DNA of 64,000 nt, taken from positions 50,574,045-50,638,044 of the forward strand of contig JARZZO010000003.1 of NCBI GenBank assembly GCA_030544215.1, written 5' to 3'. This stretch comes from Zantedeschia hybrid cultivar. Taxonomy: Eukaryota; Streptophyta; Magnoliopsida; Alismatales; Araceae. Positions 22,029-34,292 of the stretch are shown here, piece by piece. The stretch's first letter is position 1. Each line of letters opens with the position of its first letter. The translations under genes were made by a program, and so were the position numbers. The notes under the pieces were generated by a model. The model was not told the DNA's origin. It did not search any database and saw only the letters and a list, made by a program, of their open reading frames with translations.

Positions 22029-23822
22029 ATGAACCGAGTGTATGTTAACGCTGTGTATGATGACATGGACGAGTTTGGTAACAATGTTATACACAACCCT
22101 TTGTTCGAAATTGAAGAGGATCCACAACAGACCTTCATAGGAATGCTCCAAGCATCCAGAGAAGGCCTTCAGAAGAAGGATTCTGATGAATCTTCTACCT
22201 CACAGGGAGAAGATGAGCCAGTAATTTCCAGTAGGACATTCCAAAACCCTGGAGAAGATCCGGAACTCATTGCTGTGCTATCACGCTATACTCCGGATCA
22301 ACTCATCCAGTTGGTTTCCCGTGGCAAAATTCAGGATGCCACTCCTCGGAAAACACAATTCCAAGGATCTTCTAGCAGACCCTAGGCAAGTCAAGCTATG
22401 CCCACTCACACGATCCCATTTAATCCTATCAACCAGGTCATACCTCCCAAGCAGGAGGAGTTCATCTACAAGAATGAGGTTGAGACTTGTGTGCGGCAAC
22501 TCATGGCCGAAAATCTCAACCTTAGGCAGCCTCATTCTCTCTTGAGCTACTGTAAGCTCCCCCCAGCCTACTTTCCACCAGGGTTTAAAGTACCTAAGTA
22601 CAGGAAGTACGATGGTACTACTGACCCACATCATCATTTATCCGGGTTTCTCATGGATTCCCACCAGTGGCTCTTCGATAGAGTCCTCCTTGTCCACCTT
22701 TTTTAGAAGTCTCTTGAGGGAGAAGCCTTGAGGTGGTTCTCTTCTCTACCAGCCACGGACCTAATCAACTTTGATATGGTCTCTGAGAGGTTTATTACCC
22801 ACTTCAACCACATGACAGCCTTGCCCCCTACCCTGTTCGATCTTGTAATGGAAAAAATGAAGTCCAATGAAGACTTCACTCATTTTGCTAATAGGTGAAG
22901 AGCTATGGCTTCTAGAGTAGAGGTTGTTATCCCTGAAGCGCAAGCAGTCACCATGCTTGTTAACAACGCTACCCCCCAGCTTCGAGCAATCCTCATGCTT
23001 AGCGAACTTCAGACATTCGCTCAGCTGTACAATCGAGCGAGGGTAGTTCAGTCCCAAATCCGAGACTCCACTCTGCCTTCATTCTTTGAGAACAGAAACA
23101 GGAACAAGAAAACCACACCAGCTCCTACCAAAGAAGGAGTTACCATCAATGAACAGGTCAGCATGCTGGCACAGCCAACCAGGGTTCCCAATCCTCATCC
23201 TAAGTCCGACACTCAGCCCAACCAGAAGCAATATTCAGCTGTCCCTCCCCCGACTAATTACAGTCGTTCTATGGCTAAGCGAGCTTCATATCCACTTCTG
23301 CCGTAATCATTGGTAGACATTTTTTATGCCTTGTTAGCTTGTAACGCCATTCAACTCCCACCTCAAAGAGAAGGTGTCCCGCGCAATACGGACACGTCCA
23401 GGTATTGCCCCTACCATAGGATCACGGGACATACAATCTACAATTGCTTCACCTTCAGGGACTGGGTGTATGACTTGAACGATGAAGGGCGGATAAACTA
23501 GGAGGACATGAGAAAAGCCATTGAGGCTTTGAAGACTAAGAAGGAACTGGGAATTGTGAAAGACCCGTTACCTTCTCATCAAGGGGTTCAAGATTCCTCC
23601 AGCTCTCAAGGAAAGGTCAACAAAGACTTGGAGCCCGTAACCGTTCGCAGGGAACAATACTGGGAGTACGAAGGGTCTGGGATAAGACATCAAGATCCCA
23701 CTTGGTCGCGTGAAACTAAAGGAGTTACTCCGGAGGTCTCCATGCTTTCCCCTAATGAGCCTTTGGTCCTAATCCGGCCCAAAGAGCAACCGGCAACCCT
23801 CAAGCCGGTCACTCTCATTTAG
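22029..23822 (+). pseudogene. gag: gag of O2, several stops
   Basis: Ogre-like gag collinear with O1. The start Met-Asn-Arg at 22,029 is shared. TAG or TGA codons at about 22,383, 22,704, 22,896 and 23,498 and a TAA near 23,304 break the frame, with no net frameshift over most of it. It keeps the Cys/His cluster (CPYHRITGHTIYNC at about 23,405-23,450) that O1 has lost. The frame ends with TAG after KPVTLI at 23,820-23,822, at the same position as the TAA of O1, so this is probably the genuine gag terminus. Confidence 0.8.
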
Positions 23823-25213
23823 ATCCCTCCGATCACAGCCGTGGGGCCCACCCTATCTATCTTCTGTCCAACTAGGAATCATGTTCGATGACTGGCTTCA
23901 ATCCCATTAGGTCATTATTGGAAGCAAATCCAATCTCAGTAGGGGTAACGCTCAGGAATCGCATCATTCCTCCGAGCCAGCCCTTGGACTCTCAAGGTAA
24001 CTCACTCCCAACTATGGGGAATGCCCAGTCTGAGTATGACATCCTCCAGCATTTAGAGAAGACCCCCGCTAAGATCTCTATCCTCGAGCTTATCCGGAAG
24101 TCTCCCACACATAGGGAGACGTTGTTTAATTTCCTACAACAAATCACGGTCAATGAGGATCTTCCTAGTGGTGGGGTCACTAATGCTATCCTCTCAGTTA
24201 CTCAGACTCCCATGATCTCCTTCCCGGAAAAGGATCTAGCTCCCCCTGAGTGCCGATCTCTTCCTCTATGCCTAACCGCCATTCTCAATGGTCATTCAGT
24301 AGACTCCATTCTACTGGACACCGGTGCCTCTATCAATGTCTGTCCCCTTAAGACCCTCAAAAGGATAGGGATAGACCCAGAGAAGGTTGAGTCGACCTCT
24401 ATGATGATCTCAGCTTATGACAATTCCCAGAGACCAGCAGATGGGAAGATCTTCCTGCAACTAGAAATCGGCCCGGTATCCATGATTTCGGAATTCTACA
24501 TCCTAGATGTTAAGCCAATCTACAATGCTATTCTAGGGAGACCATGGATGGACCAAACTTTGGGAGTCCCATCCACCAACCACCAGTGCTATAAGTTCCC
24601 GTATAACGGGAAGATTGTGAAGGTCAAAAGCACTCCCTACATTGAGTCATTGGACTCAGTGACAGCAGAGCAAATTCCGTCCATGATAACTTCCAGGAAA
24701 GGCAAAGAGCCTGTTCTTTCATTAGTGAATTCTCACCTAAGGTCTAGGTCTGGCATAGGTTGGCAGCTCATGAGTAAGATGGGATATAGCTCAGGCTCCG
24801 GGTTAGGGAAAGAAGAACAAGGCATTCGTGACCCCATCTCAGAGAACCTTGTCAGTGGGGGATGTGGCCTGGGTTATAAGTTTACTGAACCACCAAAAGA
24901 AGCAAAGGGATGGTCCCTCATGAATCACTTTGTAAGAAAGAAGCAGGAATTGCCCAGGATAGAGGAGGAAGTGCAAGAATATCATGAGGATAGCCAAGAG
25001 GAAGACTTTGGCATATCATCCTTATTTTGTGAATCAAGTAGCCCACCGAGAGGGCTTTTCTTGGCCAGGAATGAACCAGCTCCAGCTACGTTCATCCCTT
25101 TCTTGTTCCACCCACCTTCCGTCCCGATGCTCTCAGCTCCGACCGACGCCATTTCTTCTGAATGTTTCATGTTACAGGTGTTCGGTCACGAAAAAAAAGT
25201 TCAATTCCCATCC
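23823..25213 (+). pseudogene. pol: Protease and G-patch part of O2 pol
   Basis: Open from 23,888 to 25,213. The aspartic protease has the active-site SILLDTGASINVCPL (D-T-G at about 24,317-24,325) and the downstream IYNAILGRPWMD flap/ILGR block. A G-patch follows at about 24,757-24,880: GWQLMSKMGYSSGSGLGK, then QGI and GLGY. G-patches bind nucleic acid and occur next to protease in some retroelements. The frame is lost at an eight-A run (25,191-25,198), after which RT continues in the +1 frame. This is probably a homopolymer indel, since O1 lacks the run. Confidence 0.82.
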
Positions 25214-26770
25214 TGAGGGAGGGGAAATCACTTTCGAGGAACTTGCGTGGTGGGGCAACTCCGCCGTCACTGAATCTTTGTCCCAAGGGTCTACCCTTGT
25301 CCCATCCAGGACAAAATTGACCCATTCTCCGGAACATGTACATAGCAGTTTAGGAATTAGGATAGCTTCCTCCCTGTCTAGAAATTGTAGGGCTAAGCAA
25401 GTTCCTTCATTCTTAGTTCATGAATTAGCAAATAGGTGCAAAGCTTTGAAAAAGTTGGATAAGTTTCTTCAGATAGAGGTCATCTCCGAACCATTGGAGT
25501 TAGTGAAAAACGATTCTTGCAGTGATGGTTTGGGAGTATTTGAGCTTAGTGAAGAGGAAGAGGTGGATGACTTGGTCGAACTACTTGTGAATGGGACGAG
25601 AAGGTTTGATGAACCTTCATCAGCCATCGATGAACCCACTAAAGAAGTCAACCTTGGAACAGAGGAGGATCCGAAGATAGTGCTAATTAGTACCCGTTTG
25701 AGTCTAGAAGAAGAAGGGTCCATAATAGCTGTGCTCCAAGAACACCGTGACGGGTTCGCTTGGTCATACGAGGATATGCCCGGATTAAACACAGAACTGG
25801 TGGAACATCGGCTAATCCTCAAACCTGATGCCAAACCCGTGAAACAAAAGCTGAGACGGCTACAACCGGAATTAGCACTTAAAGTAAAAGAAGAGGTTGA
25901 CAAATTACACAAGGCCAAGTTCATCCGGGTAGTGCTCTATCCTAAGTGGGTAGCTAATATCGTTCCCGTGGCAAAAAAGGACGGAAAGGTTAGGGTTTGC
26001 ATAGACTTTCGCAACCTTAATCAAGCCTGCCCAAAGGATGATTTCCCACTACCTCATATAGACTTGCTGGTTGATAACACTGCTGGATTTGAGATGTTGT
26101 CCTTCATAGATGGTTTTTCGGGATATAATCAGATCAGACTAGCTGAGGAAGATCAAGAGAAAACATCTTTCATAACTCCATGGGGAACTTATTGCTACAT
26201 GGTCATGCCATTTGGGCTTAAGAATGCTGGAGCCACCTACCAGAGGGCCATGATGGCAATCTTTCATGACACGATTCACATTGACATGGAGGTTTATGTG
26301 GATGATATCTTGGTGAAGTCTAAAACCAGGAAGGGACATGATCAAATCCTTAGGGCTGTAATGCAGAGATCAAGGGAGCACCAACTGACAATGAACCCAA
26401 AAAAGTGCGTATTTGGTGTTTCTTCTGGAAAATTGCTAGGATTCATGGTAAGCAGAAGAGGGATTGAGGTTGATCCAGACAAAGTGAAGGCGATAGTGGA
26501 AATGCCCCCACCTAGGAATGTTAGGGATATAAAGGGACTCATCGGTCGTTTGCAATTCATCAGACGGTTCATATCTCAACATTCTGTGAGATGCAAACCC
26601 TTTTACGATCTATTGAAAAGAGGGGCAAAGTTTATTTGGAGCGATAAGTGTCAAAAGGCCTTCGATGAATTGAAGAGCTACCTCCTCAATCCACCAGTCC
26701 TTATGGCTCCTATCCCGGGGCGGCCTCTACTGCTATATGTCTCCACCACTGAAGAATCAGCTGGAGCAGT
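25199..26770 (+). pseudogene. pol: Reverse transcriptase of O2 pol, cut by a solo LTR
   Basis: One open frame from about 24,984 to the insertion at 26,771. Landmarks are GFAWSYEDMPG, VRVCIDFRNLNQACPKDDFPLP, FSGYNQIRL, MPFGLKNAGATYQRAM and the catalytic EVYVDDILVKS (Tyr-Val-Asp-Asp at about 26,294-26,305), followed by the connection LLGFMVSRRGIE and the start of RNase H (LLLYVSTTEESAGAV). All RT signature residues that I can check are present. The break at 26,771 falls inside RNase H, which resumes as LAQLDDEKKERAMYY after 29,131. Confidence 0.88.
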
Positions 26771-29131
26771 TGTAACGACCCGCCACCCTATAATCGGGGA
26801 TCCGATTACTAAATGGGTACCGAATCATTAATTTGGAACCAAACCAGGATCTAATTAAGTCTGGGAGATAAATAATAAACTAAGCTAAACATTCACATCG
26901 CATTGAATTGAAATGAAAGTGCATGAATTAAAATTATTACAATGCGACTCGATACAGCAAATAATTACATACTCCAACAGAAAGGAAATAATTAAACATA
27001 CAGGCCAGAAATAAAATAACAACTACGTCGGGGCATACCCCAGAATAACCGCTGACGGTGCTCAATACACGGCCGCACTCTCCTCGCTAGGTCTGCCGGG
27101 AGTCCTCACCTGAAAACCGCAGGGGTGAGTCTCAAAGACAAGACTCAGTAGGGATCCTTCGATCCCCACTGCCCACGCACACACCCACAAGTGCAAAGTA
27201 CAGCTAACGGTAAAGTGATAAGCACATGAGGTACAATTCCTAATTCTTAACGTGAAATCACATGCAGTCGAAATATAATAAACATGCATATTCTAAACTA
27301 GCCGACTAGGGAACCCACAACTGCCGTCTCGATAGAACTCGCTAACCACACAACAACGGTGGGAAAAACCTCGACCCGCTGAGACCAAGCAGTAACCCCT
27401 CGGATAGCACACTAGCTACTCCGGCCCAACTGGCTCAGGTGGTTACTCCTTCCCTCAGCATGAGTGACTCTCCGAATGTACCACTCCGACACCGGTACTA
27501 GCTGACCCCGGGGTACACCAGGTGACCCTCTCTCACTAGGCGTCACCCCGCCCACGCCCCCACCGGCGCTGTGCTCACGCCCCCACCAGCACAGGGTGAT
27601 AAAGCGCAACACTGTCACTCCAGGTCCACAGTAACACAAAACACCAAAACCCGGCACAGTACGATCCGGTCACGTGAAAAGCCCGCGATCGCACGACACA
27701 CAACGCAGTGTCATCCGGTCATGAAGGATCCATCATTATCGAGTGCACTAAAGCATGCATTAACCCACTATCTAGCAGTATGAACACATTTTACTGGCAT
27801 GAATTAATGTTGTTCTGTCTTGAATCGCGTCGCCCAAGGCCGACGCCATTCAAGCTCCATGTACTGGTTTATGTAAAATACTGTCTTCAGAATTAGGCCT
27901 TAAAATGCGTCGACACCAGTGGTCGCCTTTTAAAAGGCGTCGACATCCTCAGACGCCATTTAGCACAGAAATCCAGGAATTCCAAAAAACATTACTCAGG
28001 GGATTTCTGCCTTAAAAGGCGTCATGGCTACCCGACGCTATTCAAATCGCGTCGCCCACCCATGACGTCTTTTAGTCCCAGAATCCCCGAACTGGCAGAC
28101 TCTCAGTAAGGCGATTCCTGCCAAAAAGGCATCGCGATGGCCCGACGCCCTTCAAAAAGGCGTCGTCCATGCACGACGTCTTTCAACCCCAGGAACCAGA
28201 GTCTGCCATGAGCCCGAGGGATCCCTTTCCAACCCCCAACAACCCCAAAATCACCCAAAAACGGAGGAGAAAGAGGGGCAATCCAATCCACAGGAAATCA
28301 CATTCATAGAAATCCCCCAAATCATCAAGAAGGACTCCTAAACATGCTTGTTCTACTCCCCAAAACCAAAGATCCATAGCATGCTCAAATGGGGAAAACA
28401 TGGTTTAAACACAATACTATGGGAACCGTCACCCTACCGGATACTTGGACGCCTCCGAGCTTCAAGCCGTCCACCCGTCTCGCCCCACGCCGCCGCCGGT
28501 ACCGCCGTGGTCGTCCTTACTCCACTGTGACGTCGGCCGCCGTCCGGAGAGTAAAACGCCGCAGTGGAAGTGGAGGTGGTAGTGGTAGGAGCTAGGTAGA
28601 GGATGGAGTGGAGGGAAAGATGAAATGGTGGGAGGAAAAGAGGGAGGAGGAGGAATCGCCGCCGAGTTTGCCGGAAGGGAAGGTGAGAAAGAGAGAAGTA
28701 GGAAAAATGAGGGAAAGAAGGAGGGCTCGCAGGGTTAACCAGAGACTGGCTAAAACGCGTCGACATCAACGGATGCCTATCAGGTGACGTGACGGTTGCT
28801 CTGACAAGACTCTGAAATACGTCGTCCGAGGCAAACGCCATTCAGACGACTTGTCAGGGCCGTACTCTGACAATCCCAGAGTCGCAGTCTGAAAGGCGTC
28901 GACACACGTGGACGCCGTTCAGGCGACACGACAGGGCCGTACTCTCGCGGCCCGAAGCCAGCCCACGTGGCACCCACGTGGCAGAACCTGAAACGCGTCT
29001 GCAACGGTGGATGCCGTTCAAAACGCGTCTCGATGTATTGACGCGAATCGCTACAGAACCTCAGCCCTCACTAAGGTCAGAACTACAGGGTCCGACTTCG
29101 AAAACCGGATCCGAAAGTCTCGATCCTTACA
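26771..29131 (-). mobile_element. Solo LTR (2,361 bp), TGTAACG family, in O2 RNase H
   Basis: Plus-strand ends are TGTAACGACCCG and GATCCTTACA. The duplication GCAGT is at 26,766-26,770 and 29,132-29,136. The sense strand is minus, by comparison with the gag-bearing relatives (LTR start TGTAAGGATCG). Removing it rejoins RNase H in frame. It carries two clusters of GGCGTC/GACGCC hairpin modules (about 27,818-28,195 and 28,750-29,044) and paired CCACGTGG boxes at about 28,963-28,980. A near twin is at 55,208-57,523. Open frames within it on either strand are LTR artefacts. Confidence 0.9.
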
Positions 29132-30114
29132 GCAGTATTGGCCCAACTTGACGACGAGAAGAAAGAGAGAGCAATGTACTATCTTTCCAAGCTTTTCAAT
29201 GATGCTGAAAAGCGATATACTGCCATGGAAAGGACATGTGCGTCTGTCGTCTGGGTAGTGCAGAAATTGAAGCACTACTTCCTCGCCCACGAGGTCAAAC
29301 TTCTAGCAAGAATGGACCCGATCAAATATTTGCTAGAGCGGTCAGTTGTAACAGATAGGCTGGTGCGATGGCAGACCTTCTTGAACCAATTTGACATCAC
29401 CTATGTAAATCAGAAGGTTGTGAAGGGGCAAGCAATTGCCGAACACCTGGCTCATCACCCACTGCCCACATTTTCACCCGTCAACGAGGAATTCCTGGAT
29501 GAGGAGTTGGGTCTAGCAGTGGATGATACTCCATCTTGGGTCCTTCATTTTGACCGGGCACTTAATTCTCAAGGCAGTGGGATAGGAGTAGTCCTCGTAT
29601 CTCCAGAAGGGGTAAGTATTCCGCACGCTTGCCAACTCTCCTTCTCAGTGACCAACAATGTCGCTGAATACGAGGCTCTCCTAGCTGGCTTAAAATTGGC
29701 GCTGGTTCTTAACATCTTGGAATTGAGGATAATTGGAGACTCTCAACTAATCCTCCGCCAAACCGTGGGCAAGTACCAAACCCGGGATTCAAAATTGAAG
29801 CCATATCAGGAGTTAGTGAAGTCGCTAGCCAGGCATTTCAGAAGGATCACCTATGTACATGTGCCTAGGTCTCAGAATATCCTAGCAGATGCTCTGGCCT
29901 CCCTATCTTCAGCATTAGAGATTCCTGTCACCAAAGGTTCAACCACCGTCACTCTGCATAAGCAAGCCTCGCCTTCCTTCCGGGACCCCTGGTTCCATCA
30001 ATTCCTCCGCTCATCTGAGCATGTCTCTGCTATCACGGACGAACTCACCCCCGATTGGGATGATGGGAATCCGTGGTATTTTGATATCATGAACTATCTC
30101 CGCGATGGGTAATT
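29132..30114 (+). pseudogene. pol: RNase H and second (archaeal-type) RNase H of O2
   Basis: Continues the domain cut at 26,771: MYYLSKLFNDAEKRYTAMER, then QTFLNQFDITYV, the C-terminal half of the first RNase H. A second RNase H starts at about 29,538 (WVLHFDRALNSQGSGIGVVL), with NNVAEYEALLAGL, IIGDSQLILRQ and NILADALASLSS supplying acidic positions. The first Asp-Gly pair of this fold reads D-R here. A dual RNase H is a hallmark of the Tat lineage. The frame stops with TAA at about 30,112 before integrase. Confidence 0.85.
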
Positions 30115-31330
30115 CCCATCTTATGCCACATCTTCTGACCGTAAGGCTATCCGCCGTACATCTCAATGATACCTTATCTTAGGCGGTTGCCTTTTCAGAA
30201 GATCCTTTAGCGGAGTGCTTCTTCGGTGTCTAGATGATGTCGAAATTCATCATGTCATAGAAGCAGTTCATGCCAGTGATTGTGGCGGTCATATTTATGG
30301 TCGTTCCTTAGCTCAGAAGGTCCTAATGTCCTATTATTGGCCTTCAATGGAGGTTGATTGTTCCATATTTGTTCAGAGGTGCTTGAAATGCCAGTTACAT
30401 GCTAACAAGGTTCATGCACCTTCATCATCTCTAAAATCCGTCATTTCCCCGTGGCCTTTCGCCATGTGGGCATTCGACGTTATAGGACCTTTGGAGGATC
30501 GATCAGGCGAAATAAAAAGGAAATCATTTATCTTAACCACCACTGAATATTTCACTAAATGGGCTGAAGCGGAAGCATTTGCAGAAGTCAAAGCATCCAT
30601 GGGGTTGAAGTTCATCAAACGCAACATCCTCGCCAGGTTCGGGACACCGCGCGATCTCATCACCGACAATGGACCACAATTCATATCCCAAGAGCTCCAG
30701 GACATGTGCAGTAAGTATGGCATTAATTGGCACCATTCTTCGGCTTATTACCCACAAGGAAATGGTCAGGCTGAAGCCACCAACAAAACTCTCATTCGAA
30801 TCATCAAAAGAACTTGCAGATCACACAATTATTCAGATTGGCCGGATCGCCTAGTAGAAGCTCTTTGGGCGTACCGTACTTCTGTCCGAACCCCCACCGG
30901 ACAAACACCTTATTCACTAACATTCGGAACAGATGCGGTACTTCCATATGAGATTCTCTTCCCTTCTCTAAGAGTGCAGTTGGACAATGGAATTAGCGAC
31001 GCCGAGCGTCGTAAGGCCATGTTAACCCAACTGGAACTATTAGACGAAAAGAGGATGATGGCGGCAAACCATGCTCAAGTTTACAGAAATAGGATCGCAA
31101 GATTCTACGCAAAGAAAGTTCTCGAAAGAAAGTTTGAAATTGGGGAAATGGTACTCAAAAGAAAAATGATCAAAATTCATGGTCCCAAGAGCAAATTACA
31201 AGAAAATTGGAAAGGTCCATTTGTAATCAAGGAGGCATACTCAGGTAATGCGTACCGCTTAATCAATGAAAAAGTAGAGGAATTACCCCACCCATGGAAT
31301 GGGGTGTATCTGAAGAAATTTTATCCGTGA
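30115..31330 (+). pseudogene. pol: Integrase of O2 (catalytic core intact, upstream stops)
   Basis: Open from 30,215 to the stop at 31,328-31,330, after two stops in the linker. The N-terminal zinc site is H-D-C-G-G-H with a later LKCQ (HHCC, about 30,268-30,395). The catalytic D-D-E is visible as FDVIGPLED, LITDNGPQF and GNGQAEATNKTL. The C-terminal part reads KLQENWKGPFVIKEAYSGNAYRL and ends GVYLKKFYP. All catalytic residues are present, so the loss of function comes from the upstream stops, the frameshift and the nested LTR. Confidence 0.88.
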
Positions 31331-31578
31331 AAATACAAAAAAATCAAAAATCTCAAAAAAATCAAATATCCAAAAAAGCATAAAAAATATTTGTAAATAT
31401 ATACATACTCCAATGAAAATGACAAAAAAAAAAAAAAAAAATCAGAAAAGACACAAAATCCAACTGTCTGGTGACTACCATATAACCCCCTGTCTAGGTC
31501 TAGTTGCATGATAGATTGGGTTAACATTAAGGTTCGGCTAAGACTTTGGTCCACCAGAACCTTGGACGTGTCTACTTT
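31331..31578 (+). other. O2 noncoding DNA after integrase
   Basis: A-rich AAATCAAAAATCTC-type runs with a 17-A tract near 31,426-31,441, then a conserved block shared with O1 17,960-18,085. The block is interrupted at ACTTT by the next solo LTR. Confidence 0.7.
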
Positions 31579-34292
31579 TGTAAGGACTGAGATTTCGGGT
31601 TCTGTTTTCGGATCGGGTTGGGGTCGGATCCCCTGGTTTGGACCCTGTAGGGGGTCTTGAGATTCCTGGCTGAATGGCGTCAACACTGCTCGACGCCTTT
31701 CAAAAGGCGTCAGGTTGTGTGGACGCCATTTAGGTCTGCATGTTGTTGTGCCACGTGTGCGCCACGTGTGCAGGTTTCGGGCCGCGAGAGTACGGCCCCG
31801 GTCACATCATCTGAACGGCGTCGTGCTTGGTCGACGCGATTCAGACTGTGACCTCTGCGATGTCAGGGTGCGGCGCCAGAGCGTTGTCAGTACGGCCTGT
31901 CCTGTCGTCTGAACAACGTCCACGGTGGGTGACGCGTTTCAGACCGCTGTCAGTACGGCCGTCCTGTCAGACTGATAGGCGTCTACCTCGATCGACGCGT
32001 TTTATCAGGATTCAGATTGACTTCGCGAGCCTCTCCTTCTTTCCCTCATTCTCGCCTTCACTCTCTCTCTCTCCTCGCCCTCTCCGTCCCCTCCGACTCT
32101 CTTCTTCCCCTTCCCTTCCTCTTCTTCCTCTTCCAATCACTCCATAGCCTCCCTACCTCTCACCTCTACCTCCACCACCTCCTTCGCGGCGTTCCCTTCT
32201 CCGGACGGCGGCCGACGTCCCGGCGGAGTGGCGGCGTCCTCGAGGGTACCGGCAGCAGTCTGCGGTGTAGCGGGTCGGCGGCGAGGAGCTTGGAGGAGTT
32301 CAAGAACCGGTAGGGGGACGAACCTTGCATGTGTTTGCTCGTGTGTTCCTTGGCGTGACATGATGTGGTTGGGCTAGATTGAGCATGTTTAGGGGGTTTC
32401 CTTGTGGGAATGGCTATGCTTGTGATCGTGGTTTCGTAGCATGCCTGTGATAGATGAATTCTTCTTCCTCCCCCTTTCCGTTTTGGGGCTTTTCGGGGTG
32501 TTTGGGGTCAAAGGAGGAACCCTCGGGTTGAACCAGGAAACCTGGTTTCTGGCGCTAAACGGCGTCGTGCCTGGTCGACGCCTTTCAGAAGGGCGTCAGG
32601 GCAGTACGACGCCTTTTAGGGCAGAAAGCTCCCTGTTTGAGGTTTCCTGTGTTAGGGGTTCTGGCGCTAAATGACGTCATGGATGGACGACGCCTTTCAG
32701 AAGGGCGTCGGGCCATCATGACGCCATTTAGACAGGAAAATCACCCCGAGTGAGGGTCTGTAAATCTGGACTTTATGTGTGAATGGCGTCTGTGGACCTG
32801 GACGCGTTTTAGATAGGCGACTCCCTATGACGACGCGTTTCAGGGAATTTTCTGTCTGTTAAATGAACCTGTCCGAGGGACTTGAATGGCGTCGACCTCG
32901 GTCAACGCGATTCAAGACAGAGATGTATAATCCTGATTTTCACCATGTGCTTCACCGTGGGATGATTTCAATTGCATGTTCACGTTGTACGTCGAGACTG
33001 AGGACTCCTGTGTGAAGGGAATCATGTTGTGTGTGTGTGTGCTTATGCGAATATGGAATCGGAATGACTGTGGTTTACGTTTGTCACCATGGACCGATGG
33101 GGACAGGGTCATGGTGTCTGTGAGCTGTACCGGTGAGAAGGGGTACATGTGTGTTTTACCTTTGGCTGAGGGAAGCAGGGTCGCCTTGAGCCCGACGGGC
33201 CGGAGTAGCCGGTGCGCTATCCGAGGGGTCCCTGTTTGTCCTCAGCGGGTCGGGGTTTCCCTGTTTGTTGTGACAGCTTCCGGTGGGTTTTCTTGCTGTG
33301 GAGCTAGTTGTGGTACTGGTGGGAGTTGGTTTACCCTTTAGCCATTGGGCCTGATGTGACCTTTGATCAAGGTTACGAGTGGTACCCTTAGCCCTTTGGC
33401 CTGACGCAGCCCGGGAGAGTTGGGTTTGTTGGTAGTTCCTGTAGCTTCGGCTTGACGGGGGTTCGCCGGTCCCCAGGGCCCTCCTGAAGCGCTGAGGCCT
33501 AGCGTGGAGGTAATCCGGACGGTAGGACAGTAGTCTAGACTGCTTGTGTGCACACGTAGCTGGCAGTGGCGGTACACTGGTTCCAGCTAGTCCTAGTTTG
33601 ACTCACTGCCTCACCCTACAGTGCCCCGGAACATTGTAGGGGTGGACAGGCGTGAGCTGTGGTGGTAGTGTTGGGAGGCGACGTTTGACTTCGGTCGACA
33701 GTGTGGTTCAGTCACTTCGTGGACTTTGGCTGTGAGACGTTACTCTGTGTTGGGTTCTTCGGGTTGCTTAGAATGGTTCTTGTTACACTGCTTATCGTAC
33801 GTTTCACATCAGAGTTGGGTGCTATGTTTACTGCTTTACTTAAAATTGCCATATATTCCTGTTGTTACACTTGTGGGTGCGTGTGTGGGAGGCAGGGGAT
33901 CGGATGATCCCTACTGAGCCCAATTCTGGTGTGGCTCACTCCCTGCGGTTTCAGGTGCGGACCTCGAGGCGAGCGGTAGCGTGGTGTCTCCTTGGTGTGC
34001 GGACCAGCAACTGTCTTAGTTCCGGGGTATGCCCCGATGTTGTTGTACTTCCTTCTGCCTGTACTTATTTAATTGTTGGACATGTAATTATTGTTGGACT
34101 GTATACGGACATTGTTATTTTCCTTCCTGCGCACTTGCTTACCTTTGTAGTCCGTGTGATTGTTATATTTAGCTTTGTTTAGCACTTACTCCTCCAGACG
34201 TGTTGTGTGAGATCCGGGTGTGAACCCGCAGTTAATGGGCCGACATCCATTTAGTGACCGGGTCTCCGGTCATAGGATGGCGGGTCGTTACA
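31579..34292 (+). mobile_element. Solo LTR (2,714 bp), relative of the gag-only family
   Basis: It starts TGTAAGGACTGAG and ends GGGTCGTTACA. The duplication ACTTT is at 31,574-31,578 and 34,293-34,297. O1 shows the uninterrupted site (GTCTACTTTACTTTC near 18,078). It is in the opposite orientation to the tandem element at 37,050-48,338 but of the same family, with visible divergence. It has hairpin clusters at about 31,675-32,015 and 32,553-32,920. No internal region survives. Confidence 0.9.

Noticed and set aside
25191..25198. Programmed frameshift at the eight-A run before RT
   Set aside because: O1 has no such run at the matching place and the copy has many other lesions, so a homopolymer indel is the simpler reading.
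26771..29131. A gene within the noncoding block that splits RNase H
   Set aside because: The block is a solo LTR with TG...CA ends and a GCAGT duplication. Removing it restores RNase H.
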